This document shows, in pieces, positions 7,622 to 19,556 of a stretch of 25,000 bases of DNA. Source of the DNA: Utricularia gibba (lineage: Eukaryota; Streptophyta; Magnoliopsida; Lamiales; Lentibulariaceae); contig NEEC01000383.1 of assembly GCA_002189035.1 (NCBI GenBank), positions 1-25,000 of the forward strand, read 5' to 3'. Below the pieces are notes generated by a model. The model saw nothing but the letters and a program-made list of their open reading frames with translations, had not been told where the DNA came from and made no database searches. The position numbers and the translations under genes were made by a program. Within the stretch, counting starts at the first letter, position 1. Every line of letters begins with the position of its first letter.

Positions 7622-8474
7622 AAAAGTCACGCTTTTTTCGACATTTCGATGTGCTGCCGTCACCCCATTTTGGCATGTTCTCCCTTCTTGAGGGGGGAGG
7701 TGTCTCTGGAGGCACTGGGCCCACCCTCAGGGTGCCATGTGGCCCACCGAAAAAAGTCACGCTTTTTTCGACATTTGGATGTCCAGTGCCGTCACCTAGG
7801 TTTTGGCATGTTCTCCCTTCTTGAGGGGGGAGGTGTCCTGGAGGCACCGGGCCCACCCTCTGGGGCCCTTGTGGCCCCGGCGTGCGGACGTGGAGGGGTG
7901 GGTTCCCCCTCAAGTTGGTCGAGCATGCGCGGGAATGACTCGCGCAGGACGCCCGCACGCACGCCCCGCTCGAGCATGCGCGGAACGGTCACTCGATCGG
8001 GACGCTCGCCCTAGTAACGGCTCGCTCGAGCATGCGCGGGGCGGTGACTCGCGCGGGAGTGTCCGCGACGCGCCATGCTCGCCATGCGCGGGGCGCGGCG
8101 ATACGGTGATCGGGGGTGGCGCATCGAGAAACCGTGGGAATCAGGCACGCCGCGGCATGGTGGAGCGGGTGATGCGCAAGAGCGAGGGGGTGCGGAAGCA
8201 CCCCCACGCGCGCGCGCGCGCGCCTTAGCCTTAGCCTTTGCCGACGGCCGACGGACGACGCGCGCGCGCGGTATGGCGTCCGGGGAGGGCGGGTTCCCCT
8301 CCCACCAATGCCCGGGCGGAGCGGGCCAACGAACGAGATGGCGATGCTGCGTGCGCACGACGCTCATCGCCCGTGCTCGCGGAATCGATTATAGCATGCT
8401 GAGGACCGCGCGGGCATGGCGCGCGGGACGGCGTAGCGGTGCCGAGCGCACGGGACGCTCGGCGCCGCCGCGAC
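7622..8474 (+). repeat. Repeat unit 8 (853 bp), mixed A1
   Basis: A1 reads TTTCGATGTGCTGCCGTC then CACCCCATTTTGGCATGTTC: part standard form (TTTCGATGT, GTTC), part b form (CCATTTTGG). GCGCGGGAATGAC is shared with unit 22. The CG tract is the longest seen in the array, and the end reads GGCGCCGCCGCGAC. Confidence 0.97.
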
Positions 8475-9325
8475 AAAAGTCACGCTTTTTTCGACATTTC
8501 GATGTCCACTGCCGTCACCCAAGTTTTGGCATGTTCTCCCTTCTTGAGGGGGAGGTGTCTCTGGAGGCACTGGCCCACCCTCAGGGTGCCATGTGGCCCA
8601 CCGAAAAAAGTCACGCTTTTTTCGACATTTGGATGTCCAGTGCCGTCACCTAGGTTTTGGCATGTTCTCCCTTCTTGAGGGGGAGGTGTCCTGGAGGCAC
8701 CGGGCCCACCCTCTGGGGCCCTTGTGGCCCCGGCGTGCGGACGTGGAGGGTGGGTTCCCCCTCAAGTTGGTCGAGCATGCGCGGGGAATGACTCGCGCAG
8801 GACGCCCGCACGCACGCCCCGCTCGAGCATGCGCGGAACGGTCACTCGATCGGACGCTCGCCCTAGTAACGGCTCGCTCGAGCATGCGCGGGGCGGTGAC
8901 TCGCGCGGGAGTGTCCGCGACGCGCCATGCTCGCCATGCGCGGGGCGCGGCGATACGGTGATCGGGGTGGCGCATCGAGAAACCGTGGGAATCAGGCACG
9001 CCGCGGCATGGTGGAGCGGGTGATGCGCAAGAGCGAGGGGGTGCGGAAGCACCCCCACGCGCGCGCGCGCGCCTTAGCCTTAGCCTTTGCCGACGGCCGA
9101 CGGACGACGCGCGCGCGCGGTATGGCGTCCGGGGAGGGGCGGGTTCCCCCTCCCACCAATGCCCGGGCGGAGCGGGCCAACGAACGAGATGGCGATGCTG
9201 CGTGCGCACGACGCTCATCGCCCGTGCTCGCGGAATCGATTATAGCATGCTGAGGACCGCGCGGGCATGGCGCGCGGGACGGCGTAGCGGTGCCGAGCGC
9301 ACGGGACGCTCGGCGCGCCCGCGAC
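8475..9325 (+). repeat. Repeat unit 9 (851 bp)
   Basis: A1 with GCACTGGCCCACC. The loss in GATCGGACGCTCG is shared only with unit 23. GTGGAGGGTGGG is shared with units 5 and 10. Confidence 0.97.
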
Positions 9326-10171
9326 AAAAGTCACGCTTTTTTCGACATTTCGATGTCCACTGCCGTCACCCAAGTTTTGGCATGTTCTCCCTTCTTGAGG
9401 GGGAGGTGTCTCTGGAGGCACTGGGCCCACCCTCAGGGTGCCATGTGGCCCACCGAAAAAAGTCACGCTTTTTTCGACATTTGGATGTCCAGTGCCGTCA
9501 CCTAGGTTTTGGCATGTTCTCCCTTCTTGAGGGGGAGGTGTCCTGGAGGCACCGGGCCCACCCTCTGGGCCCTTGTGGCCCCGGCGTGCGGACGTGGAGG
9601 GTGGGTTCCCCCTCAAGTTGGTCGAGCATGCGCGGGGAATGACTCGCGCAGGACGCCCGCACGCACGCCCCGCTCGAGCATGCGCGGAACGGTCACTCGA
9701 TCGGGACGCTCGCCCTAGTAACGGCTCGCTCGAGCATGCGCGGGGCGGTGACTCGCGCGGGAGTGTCCGCGACGCGCCATGCTCGCCATGCGCGGGCGCG
9801 GCGATACGGTGATCGGGGGTGGCGCATCGAGAAACCGTGGGAATCAGGCACGCCGCGGCATGGTGGGAGCGGTGATGCGCAAGAGCGAGGGGGTGCGGAA
9901 GCACCCCCACGCGCGCGCGCGCGCCTTAGCCTTAGCCTTTGCCGACGGCCGACGGACGACGCGCGCGCGCGGTATGGCGTCCGGGGAGGGCGGGTTCCCC
10001 CTCCCACCAATGCCCGGGCGGAGCGGGCCAACGAACGAGATGGCGATGCTGCGTGCGCACGACGCTCATCGCCCGTGCTCGCGGAATCGATTATAGCATG
10101 CTGAGGACCGCGCGGGCGCGCGGGACGGCGTAGCGGTGCCGAGCGCACGGGACGCTCGGCGCGCCCGCGAC
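9326..10171 (+). repeat. Repeat unit 10 (846 bp)
   Basis: The shortest complete unit. CTCTGGGCCCTTG is shared with units 13 and 20, GGTGGGAGCGG with unit 5, and GGAGCGGTGATG-type loss with unit 11. The distal part lost CATGG (GCGCGGGCGCGCGGGACGG). Confidence 0.97.
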
Positions 10172-11023
10172 AAAAGTCACGCTTTTTTCGACATTTCGAT
10201 GTCCACTGCCGTCACCCAAGTTTTGGCATGTTCTCCCTTCTTGAGGGGGAGGTGTCTCTGGAGGCACTGGGCCCACCCTCAGGGTGCCATGTGGCCCACC
10301 GAAAAAAGTCACGCTTTTTTCGACATTTGGATGTCCAGTGCCGTCACCTAGGTTTTGGCATGTTCTCCCTTCTTGAGGGGGGAGGTGTCCTGGAGGCACC
10401 GGGCCCACCCTCTGGGGCCCTTGTGGCCCCGGCGTGCGGACGTGGAGGGGTGGGTTCCCCCTCAAGTTGGTCGAGCATGCGCGGGGAATGACTCGCGCAG
10501 GACGCCCGCACGCACGCCCCGCTCGAGCATGCGCGGAACGGTCACTCGATCGGGACGCTCGCCCTAGTAACGGCTCGCTCGAGCATGCGCGGGGCGGTGA
10601 CTCGCGCGGGAGTGTCCGCGACGCGCCATGCTCGCCATGCGCGGGCGCGGCGATACGGTGATCGGGGGTGGCGCATCGAGAAACCGTGGGAATCAGGCAC
10701 GCCGCGGCATGGTGGAGCGGTGATGCGCAAGAGCGAGGGGGTGCGGAAGCACCCCCACGCGCGCGCGCGCGCCTTAGCCTTAGCCTTTGCCGACGGCCGA
10801 CGGACGACGCGCGCGCGCGGTATGGCGTCCGGGGAGGGGCGGGTTCCCCCTCCCACCAATGCCCGGGCGGAGCGGGCCAACGAACGAGATGGCGATGCTG
10901 CGTGCGCACGACGCTCATCGCCCGTGCTCGCGGAATCGATTATAGCATGCTGAGGACCGCGCGGGCATGGCGCGCGGGACGGCGTAGCGGCCGAGCGCAC
11001 GGGACGCTCGGCGCGCCCGCGAC
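10172..11023 (+). repeat. Repeat unit 11 (852 bp)
   Basis: Shares GCGGGCGCGGCG and GAGCGGTGATG with neighbouring unit 10. The pre-A1 region reads GTAGCGGCCGAGCGC, having lost TG. Confidence 0.97.
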
Positions 11024-11876
11024 AAAAGTCACGCTTTTTCGACATTTCGATGTCCACTGCCGTCACCCAAGTTTTGGCATGTTCTCCCTTCTTGAGGGGG
11101 GAGGTGTCTCTGGAGGCACGGGCCCACCCTCAGGGTGCCATGTGGCCCACCGAAAAAAGTCACGCTTTTTTCGACATTTGGATGTCCAGTGCCGTCACCT
11201 AGGTTTTGGCATGTTCTCCCTTCTTGAGGGGGGTGTCCTGGAGGCACCGGGCCCACCCTCTGGGGCCCTTGTGGCCCCGGCCGGCGGCGTGCGGACGTGG
11301 GGTGGGTTCCCCCTCAAGTTGGTCGAGCATGCGGGGAATGACTCGCGCAGGACGCCCGCACGCACGCCCCGCTCGAGCATGCGCGGAACGGTCACTCGAT
11401 CGGGACGCTCGCCCTAGTAACGGCTCGCTCGAGCATGCGCGGGGCGGTGACTCGCGCGGGAGTGTCCGCGACGCGCCATGCTCGCCATGCGCGGGGCGCG
11501 GCGATACGGTGATCGGGGGTGGCGCATCGAGAAACCGTGGGAATCAGGCACGCCGCGGCATGGTGGAGCGGGTGATGCGCAAGAGCGAGGGGGTGCGGAA
11601 GCACCCCCACGCGCGCCGCGCGCGCCTTAGCCTTAGCCTTTGCCGACGGCCGACGGACGACGCGCGCGCGCGGTATGGCGTCCGGGGAGGGGCGGGTTCC
11701 CCCTCCCACCAATGCCCGGGCGGAGCGGGCCAACGAACGAGATGGCGATGCTGCGTGCGCACGACGCTCATCGCCCGTGCTCGCGGAATCGATTATAGCA
11801 TGCTGAGGACCGCGCGGGCATGGCGCGGGACGGCGTAGCGGTGCCGAGCGCACGGGACGCTCGGCGCGCCCGCGAC
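11024..11876 (+). repeat. Repeat unit 12 (853 bp), the most altered standard unit
   Basis: It combines several private changes: A1 T run reduced to five, GAGGCACGGGCCC, A2 lacking GAGG in TTGAGGGGGGTGTCC, a gain in the A-B spacer (GGCCCCGGCCGGCGGCG at 11273-11289) followed by GTGGGGTGGG, a first B core reduced to GAGCATGCGGGGAATG, and CG tract break GCGCGCCGCGCGC. Losses and gains nearly cancel, leaving normal length. Confidence 0.97.
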
Positions 11877-12730
11877 AAAAGTCACGCTTTTTTCGACATT
11901 TCGATGTCCACTGCCGTCACCCAAGTTTTGGCATGTTCTCCCTTCTTGAGGGGGGGAGGTGTCTCTGGAGGCACTGGGCCCACCCTCGGGTGCCATGTGG
12001 CCCACCGAAAAAAGTCACGCTTTTTTCGACATTTGGATGTCCAGTGCCGTCACCTAGGTTTTGGCATGTTCTCCCTTCTTGAGGGGGGAGGTGTCCTGGA
12101 GGCACCGGGCCCACCCTCTGGGCCCTTGTGGCCCCGGCGTGCGGACGTGGAGGGGTGGGTTCCCCCTCAAGTTGGTCGAGCATGCGCGGGGAATGACTCG
12201 CGCAGGACGCCCCGCACGCACGCCCCGCTCGAGCATGCGCGGAACGGTCACTCGATCGGGACGCTCGCCCTAGTAACGGCTCGCTCGAGCATGCGCGGGG
12301 CGGTGACTCGCGCGGGAGTGTCCGCGACGCGCCATGCTCGCCATGCGCGGGGCGCGGCGATACGGTGATCGGGGGTGGCGCATCGAGAAACCGTGGGAAT
12401 CAGGCACGCCGCGGCATGGTGGAGCGGGTGATGCGCAAGAGCGAGGGGTGCGGAAGCACCCCCACGCGCGCGCGCGCGCCTTAGCCTTAGCCTTTGCCGA
12501 CGGCCGACGGACGACGCGCGCGCGCGGTATGGCGTCCGGGAGGGGCGGGTTCCCCCTCCCACCAATGCCCGGGCGGAGCGGGCCAACGAACGAGATGGCG
12601 ATGCTGCGTGCGCACGACGCTCATCGCCCGTGCTCGCGGAATCGATTATAGCATGCTGAGGACCGCGCGGGCATGGCGCGCGGGACGGCGTAGCGGTGCC
12701 GAGCGCACGGGACGCTCGGCGCGCCGCGAC
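11877..12730 (+). repeat. Repeat unit 13 (854 bp)
   Basis: A1 has a seven-G run and CCCTCGGGTGCC, the latter shared with unit 24. CGTCCGGGAGGGGCGG is shared with units 22 and 27. One B spacer has four Cs (GACGCCCCGCACG). Confidence 0.97.
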
Positions 12731-13581
12731 AAAAGTCACGCTTTTTTCGACATTTCGATGTCCACTGCCGTCACCCAAGTTTTGGCATGTTCTCCCTTCT
12801 TGAGGGGGAGGTGTCTCTGGAGGCACTGGGCCCACCCTCAGGGTGCCATGTGGCCCACCGAAAAAAGTCACGCTTTTTTTCGACATTTGGATGTCCAGTG
12901 CCGTCACCTAGGTTTTGGCATGTTCTCCCTTCTTGAGGGGGAGGTGTCCTGGAGGCACCGGGCCCACCCTCTGGGGCCCTTGTGGCCCCGGCGTGCGGAC
13001 GTGGAGGGGTGGGTTCCCCTCAAGTTGGTCGAGCATGCGCGGGGAATGACTCGCGCAGGACGCCCGCACGCACGCCCCGCTCGAGCATGCGCGGAACGGT
13101 CACTCGATCGGGACGCTCGCCCTAGTAACGGCTCGCTCGAGCATGCGCGGGGCGGTGACTCGCGCGGGAGTGTCCGCGACGCGCCATGCTCGCCATGCGC
13201 GGGGCGCGGCGATACGGTGATCGGGGGTGGCGCATCGAGAAACCGTGGGAATCAGGCACGCGCGGCATGGTGGAGCGGGTGATGCGCAAGAGCGAGGGGG
13301 TGCGGAAGCACCCCCACGCGCGCGCGCGCGCCTTAGCCTTAGCCTTTGCCGACGGCCGACGGACGACGCGCGCGCGCGGTATGGCGTCCGGGGAGGGGCG
13401 GGTTCCCCCCCCACCAATGCCCGGGCGGAGCGGGCCAACGAACGAGATGGCGATGCTGCGTGCGCACGACGCTCATCGCCCGTGCTCGCGGAATCGATTA
13501 TAGCATGCTGAGGACCGCGCGGGCATGGCGCGCGGGACGGCGTAGCGGTGCCGAGCGCACGGGACGCTCGGCGCCCGCGAC
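12731..13581 (+). repeat. Repeat unit 14 (851 bp)
   Basis: The A2 T run is seven rather than six. GGCACGCGCGGCATGG and CTCGGCGCCCGCG are private. The run TTCCCCCCCACC, lacking the usual T, is shared with unit 26. Confidence 0.97.
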
Positions 13582-14435
13582 AAAAGTCACGCTTTTTTCG
13601 ACATTTCGATGTCACTGCCGTCACCCAAGTTTTGGCATGTTCTCCCTTCTTGAGGGGGGAGGTGTCTCTGGAGGCACTGGGCCCACCCTCAGGGTGCCAT
13701 GTGGCCCACCGAAAAAAGTCACGCTTTTTTCGACATTTGGATGTCCAGTGCCGTCACCTAGGTTTTGGCATGTTCTCCTTCTTGAGGGGGAGGTGTCCTG
13801 GAGGCACCGGGCCCACCCTCTGGGGCCCTTGTGGCCCCGGCGTGCGGACGTGGAGGGGTGGGTTCCCCTCAAGTTGGTCGAGCATGCGCGGGGAATGACT
13901 CGCGCAGGACGCCCGCACGCACGCCCCGCTCGAGCATGCGCGGAACGGTCACTCGATCGGGACGCTCGCCCTAGTAACGGCTCGCTCGAGCATGCGCGGG
14001 GCGGTGACTCGCGCGGGAGTGTCCGCGACGCGCCATGCTCGCCATGCGCGGGGCGCGGCGATACGGTGATCGGGGGTGGCGCATCGAGAAACCGTGGGAA
14101 TCAGGCACCGCCGCGCATGGTGGAGCGGGTGATGCGCAAGAGCGAGGGGGTGCGGAAGCACCCCCACGCGCGCGCGCGCGCCTTAGCCTTAGCCTTTGCC
14201 GACGGCCGACGGACGACGCGCGCGCGCGGGTATGGCGTCCGGGGAGGGGCGGGTTCCCCCTCCCACCAATGCCCGGGCGGAGCGGGCCAACGAACGAGAT
14301 GGCGATGCTGCGTGCGCACGACGCTCATCGCCCGTGCTCGCGGAATCGATTATAGCATGCTGAGGACCGCGCGGGCATGGCGCGCGGGACGGCGTAGCGG
14401 TGCCGAGCGCACGGGACGCTCGGCGCGCCCGCGAC
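13582..14435 (+). repeat. Repeat unit 15 (854 bp)
   Basis: A1 reads GATGTCACTGCC. A2 has GTTCTCCTTC (one C lost). GGCACCGCCGCGCATGG is private, with the CCGCGCATGG part shared with unit 18. Confidence 0.97.
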
Positions 14436-15287
14436 AAAAGTCACGCTTTTTTCGACATTTCGATGTCCACTGCCGTCACCCAAGTTTTGGCATGTTCTCC
14501 TTCTTGAGGGGGGAGTGTCTCTGGAGGCACTGGGCCCACCCTCAGGGTGCCATGTGGCCCACCGAAAAAAGTCACGCTTTTTTCGACATTTGGATGTCCA
14601 GTGCCGTCACCTAGGTTTTGGCATGTTCTCCCTTCTTGAGGGGGGAGGTGTCCTGGAGGCACCGGGCCCACCCTCTGGGGCCCTTGTGGCCCCGGCGTGC
14701 GGACGTGGAGGGGTGGGTTCCCCTCAAGTTGGTCGAGCATGCGCGGGGAATGACTCGCGCAGGACGCCCGCACGCACGCCCCGCTCGAGCATGCGCGGAA
14801 CGGTCACTCGATCGGGACGCTCGCCCTAGTAACGGCTCGCTCGAGCATGCGCGGGGCGGTGACTCGCGCGGGAGTGTCCGCGACGCGCCATGCTCGCCAT
14901 GCGCGGGGCGCGGCGATACGGTGATCGGGGTGGCGCATCGAGAAACCGTGGGAATCAGGCACGCCGCGGCATGGTGGAGCGGGTGATGCGCAAGAGCGAG
15001 GGGGTGCGGAAGCACCCCCACGCGCGCGCGCGCGCCTTAGCCTTAGCCTTTGCCGACGGCCGACGGACGACGCGCGCGCGCGGTATGGCGTCCGGGGAGG
15101 GGCGGGTTCCCCCTCCCACCAATGCCCGGGCGGAGCGGGCCAACGAACGAGATGGCGATGCTGCGTGCGCACGACGCTCATCGCCCGTGCTCGCGGAATC
15201 GATTATAGCATGCTGAGGACCGCGCGGGCATGGCGCGCGGACGGCGTAGCGGTGCCGAGCGCACGGGACGCTCGGCGCGCCCGCGAC
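14436..15287 (+). repeat. Repeat unit 16 (852 bp)
   Basis: A1 reads GTTCTCCTTC and GGGGGGAGTGTC, losing one C and one G. GATCGGGGTGG form; GCGCGCGGACGGCG before the distal hairpin. Confidence 0.97.
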
Positions 15288-16141
15288 AAAAGTCACGCTT
15301 TTTTCGACATTTCGATGTCCACTGCCGTCACCCAAGTTTTGGCATGTTCTCCCTTCTTGAGGGGGGAGGTGTCTCTGGAGGCACTGGGCCCACCCTCAGG
15401 GTGCCATGTGGCCCACCGAAAAAAGTCACGCTTTTTTCGACATTTGGATGTCCAGTGCCGTCACCTAGGTTTTGGCATGTTCTCCCTTCTTGAGGGGGGA
15501 GGTGTCCTGGAGGCACCGGGCCCACCCTCTGGGGCCCTTGTGGCCCGGCGTGCGGACGTGGAGGGGTGGGTTCCCCTCAAGTTGGTCGAGCATGCGCGGG
15601 GAATGACTCGCGCAGGACGCCCGCACGCACGCCCCGCTCGAGCATGCGCGGAACGGTCACTCGATCGGGACGCTCGCCCTAGTAACGGCTCGCTCGAGCA
15701 TGCGCGGGGCGGTGACTCGCGCGGGAGTGTCCGCGACGCGCCATGCTCGCCATGCGCGGGGCGCGGCGATACGGTGATCGGGGGTGGCGCATCGAGAAAC
15801 CGTGGGAATCAGGCACGCCGCGGCATGGTGGAGCGGGTGATGCGCAAGAGCGAGGGGTGCGGAAGCACCCCCACGCGCGCGCGCGCGCCTTAGCCTTAGC
15901 CTTTGCCGACGGCCGACGGACGACGCGCGCGCGCGGTATGGCGTCCGGGGAGGGGCGGGTTCCCCCTCCCACCAATGCCCGGGCGGAGCGGGCCAACGAA
16001 CGAGATGGCGATGCTGCGTGCGCACGACGCTCATCGCCCGTGCTCGCGGAATCGATTATAGCATGCTGAGGACCGCGCGGGCATGGCGCGCGGGACGGCG
16101 TAGCGGTGCCGAGCGCACGGGACGCTCGGCGCGCCCGCGAC
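15288..16141 (+). repeat. Repeat unit 17 (854 bp)
   Basis: TTGTGGCCCGGCG (three Cs) is shared only with unit 19. GGTTCCCCTCAAG has four Cs, and the hairpin has one G fewer. Confidence 0.97.
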
Positions 16142-16995
16142 AAAAGTCACGCTTTTTTCGACATTTCGATGTCCACTGCCGTCACCCAAGTTTTGGCATG
16201 TTCTCCCTTCTTGAGGGGGGAGGTGTCTCTGGAGGCACTGGGCCCACCCTCAGGGTGCCATGTGGCCCACCGAAAAAAGTCACGCTTTTTTCGACATTTG
16301 GATGTCCAGTGCCGTCACCTAGGTTTTGGCATGTTCTCCCTTCTTGAGGGGGGAGGTGTCCTGGAGGCACCGGGCCCACCCTCTGGGGCCCTTGTGGCCC
16401 CGGCGTGCGGACGTGGAGGGGTGGGTTCCCCCTCAAGTTGGTCGAGCATGCGCGGGGAATGACTCGCGCAGGACGCCCGCACGCACGCCCCGCTCGAGCA
16501 TGCGCGGAACGGTCACTCGATCGGGACGCTCGCCCTAGTAACGGCTCGCTCGAGCATGCGCGGGGCGGTGACTCGCGCGGGAGTGTCCGCGACGCGCCAT
16601 GCTCGCCATGCGCGGGGCGCGGCGATACGGTGATCGGGGGTGGCGCATCGAGAAACCGTGGGAATCAGGCACGCCGCGCATGGTGGAGCGGGTGATGCGC
16701 AAGAGCGAGGGGGTGCGGAAGCACCCCCACGCGCGCGCGCGCGCCTTAGCCTTAGCCTTTGCCGACGGCCGACGGACGACGCGCGCGCGCGGTATGGCGT
16801 CCGGGGAGGGCGGGTTCCCCTCCCACCAATGCCCGGGCGGAGCGGGCCAACGAACGAGATGGCGATGCTGCGTGCGCACGACGCTCATCGCCCGTGCTCG
16901 CGGAATCGATTATAGCATGCTGAGGACCGCGCGGGCATGGCGCGCGGGACGGCGTAGCGGTGCCGAGCGCACGGGACGCTCGGCGCGCCCGCGAC
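16142..16995 (+). repeat. Repeat unit 18 (854 bp)
   Basis: Near consensus. CGCCGCGCATGG is partly shared with unit 15. The G/C inverted repeat is shortened on both arms (GGGCGGGTTCCCCTCCC), as in unit 8. Confidence 0.97.
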
Positions 16996-17847
16996 AAAAG
17001 TCACGCTTTTTTCGACATTTCGATGTCCACTGCCGTCACCCAAGTTTTGGCATGTTCTCCCTTCTTGAGGGGGAGGTGTCTCTGGAGGCACTGGGCCCAC
17101 CCTCAGGGTGCCATGTGGCCCACCGAAAAAAGTCACGCTTTTTTCGACATTTGGATGTCCAGTGCCGTCACCTAGGTTTTGGCATGTTCTCCCTTCTTGA
17201 GGGGGGAGGTGTCCTGGAGGCACCGGGCCCACCCTCTGGGGCCCTTGTGGCCCGGCGTGCGGACGTGGAGGGGTGGGTTCCCCCTCAAGTTGGTCGAGCA
17301 TGCGCGGGGAATGACTCGCGCAGGACGCCCGCACGCACGCCCGCTCGAGCATGCGCGGAACGGTCACTCGATCGGGACGCTCGCCCTAGTAACGGCTCGC
17401 TCGAGCATGCGCGGGGCGGTGACTCGCGCGGGAGTGTCCGCGACGCGCCATGCTCGCCATGCGCGGGGCGCGGCGATACGGTGATCGGGGGTGGCGCATC
17501 GAGAAACCGTGGGAATCAGGCACGCCGCGGCATGGTGGAGCGGGTGATGCGCAAGAGCGAGGGGGTGCGGAAGCACCCCCACGCGCGCGCGCGCGCCTTA
17601 GCCTTAGCCTTTGCCGACGGCCGACGGACGACGCGCGCGCCGCGTATGGCGTCCGGGGAGGGGCGGGTTCCCCCTCCCACCAATGCCCGGGCGGAGCGGG
17701 CCAACGAACGAGATGGCGATGCTGCGTGCGCACGACGCTCATCGCCCGTGCTCGCGGAATCGATTATAGCATGCTGAGGACGCGCGGGCATGGCGCGCGG
17801 ACGGCGTAGCGGTGCCGAGCGCACGGGACGCTCGGCGCGCCCGCGAC
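16996..17847 (+). repeat. Repeat unit 19 (852 bp)
   Basis: CACGCACGCCCGCTCG (one C lost) is shared only with unit 21. TTGTGGCCCGGCG is shared with unit 17. The second CG tract is altered (GCGCGCGCCGCGTATGG), and the distal part reads GAGGACGCGCGGGC. Confidence 0.97.
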
Positions 17848-18701
17848 AAAAGTCACGCTTTTTTCGACATTTCGATGTCCACTGCCGTCACCCAAGTTTT
17901 GGCATGTTCTCCCTTCTTGAGGGGGGAGGTGTCTCTGGAGGCACTGGGCCCACCCTCAGGGTGCCATGTGGCCACCGAAAAAAGTCACGCTTTTTTCGAC
18001 ATTTGGATGTCCAGTGCCGTCACCTAGGTTTTGGCATGTTCTCCCTTCTTGAGGGGGGGAGGTGTCCTGGAGGCACCGGGCCCACCCTCTGGGCCCTTGT
18101 GGCCCCGGCGTGCGGACGTGGAGGGGTGGGTTCCCCCTCAAGTTGGTCGAGCATGCGCGGGGAATGACTCGCGCAGGACGCCCGCACGCACGCCCCGCTC
18201 GAGCATGCGCGGAACGGTCACTCGATCGGGACGCTCGCCCTAGTAACGGCTCGCTCGAGCATGCGCGGGCGGTGACTCGCGCGGAGTGTCCGCGACGCGC
18301 CATGCTCGCCATGCGCGGGCGCGCGGCGATACGGTGATCGGGGGTGGCGCATCGAGAAACCGTGGGAATCAGGCACGCCGCGGCATGGTGGAGCGGGTGA
18401 TGCGCAAGAGCGAGGGGGTGCGGAAGCACCCCCACGCGCGCGCGCGCGCCTTAGCCTTAGCCTTTGCCGACGGCCGACGGACGACGCGCGCGCGCGGTAT
18501 GGCGTCCGGGGAGGGGCGGGTTCCCCTCCCACCAATGCCCGGGCGGAGCGGGCCAACGAACGAGATGGCGATGCTGCGTGCGCACGACGCTCATCGCCCG
18601 TGCTCGCGGAATCGATTATAGCATGCTGAGGACCGCGCGGGCATGGCGCGCGGGACGGCGTAGCGGTGCCGAGCGCACGGGACGCTCGGCGCGCCCGCGA
18701 C
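17848..18701 (+). repeat. Repeat unit 20 (854 bp)
   Basis: Carries two adjacent losses, GCGGGCGGTGACTCG and GCGCGGAGTGTCC, that recur together only in unit 22. A2 has a seven-G run. A1 ends GTGGCCACCG with one C lost, and the fourth B core reads GCGGGCGCGCGGCG. Confidence 0.97.
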
Positions 18702-19556
18702 AAAAGTCACGCTTTTTTCGACATTTCGATGTCCACTGCCGTCACCCAAGTTTTGGCATGTTCTCCCTTCTTGAGGGGGGAGGTGTCTCTGGAGGCACTG
18801 GGCCCACCCTCAGGGTGCCATGTGGCCCACCGAAAAAAGTCACGCTTTTTTCGACATTTGGATGTCCAGTGCCGTCACCTAGGTTTTGGCATGTTCTCCC
18901 TTCTTGAGGGGGAGGTGTCCTGGAGGCACCGGGCCCACCCTCTGGGGCCCTTGTGGCCCCGGCGTGCGGACGTGGAGGGGTGGGTTCCCCCTCAAGTTGG
19001 TCGAGCATGCGCGGGGAATGACTCGCGCAGGACGCCCGCACGCACGCCCGCTCGAGCATGCGCGGAACGGTCACTCGATCGGGACGCTCGCCCTAGTAAC
19101 GGCTCGCTCGAGCATGCGCGGGGCGGTGACTCGCGCGGGAGTGTCCGCGACGCGCCATGCTCGCCATGCGCGGGGCGCGGCGATACGGTGATCGGGGGTG
19201 GCGCATCGAGAAACCGTGGGAATCAGGCACGCCGCGGCATGGTGGAGCGGGTGATGCGCAAGAGCGAGGGGGTGCGGAAGCACCCCCACGCGCGCGCGCG
19301 CGCCTTAGCCTTAGCCTTTGCCGACGGCCGACGGACGACGCGCGCGCGCGGTATGGCGTCCGGGGAGGGGCGGGTTCCCCCTCCCACCAATGCCCGGGCG
19401 GAGCGGGCCAACGAACGAGATGGCGATGCTGCGTGCGCACGACGCTCATCGCCCGTGCTCGCGGAATCGATTATAGCATGCTGAGGACCGCGCGGGCATG
19501 GCGCGCGGGACGGCGTAGCGGTGCCGAGCGCACGGGACGCTCGGCGCGCCCGCGAC
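18702..19556 (+). repeat. Repeat unit 21 (855 bp)
   Basis: Near consensus apart from CACGCACGCCCGCTCG, shared with unit 19 two units upstream. Confidence 0.97.
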
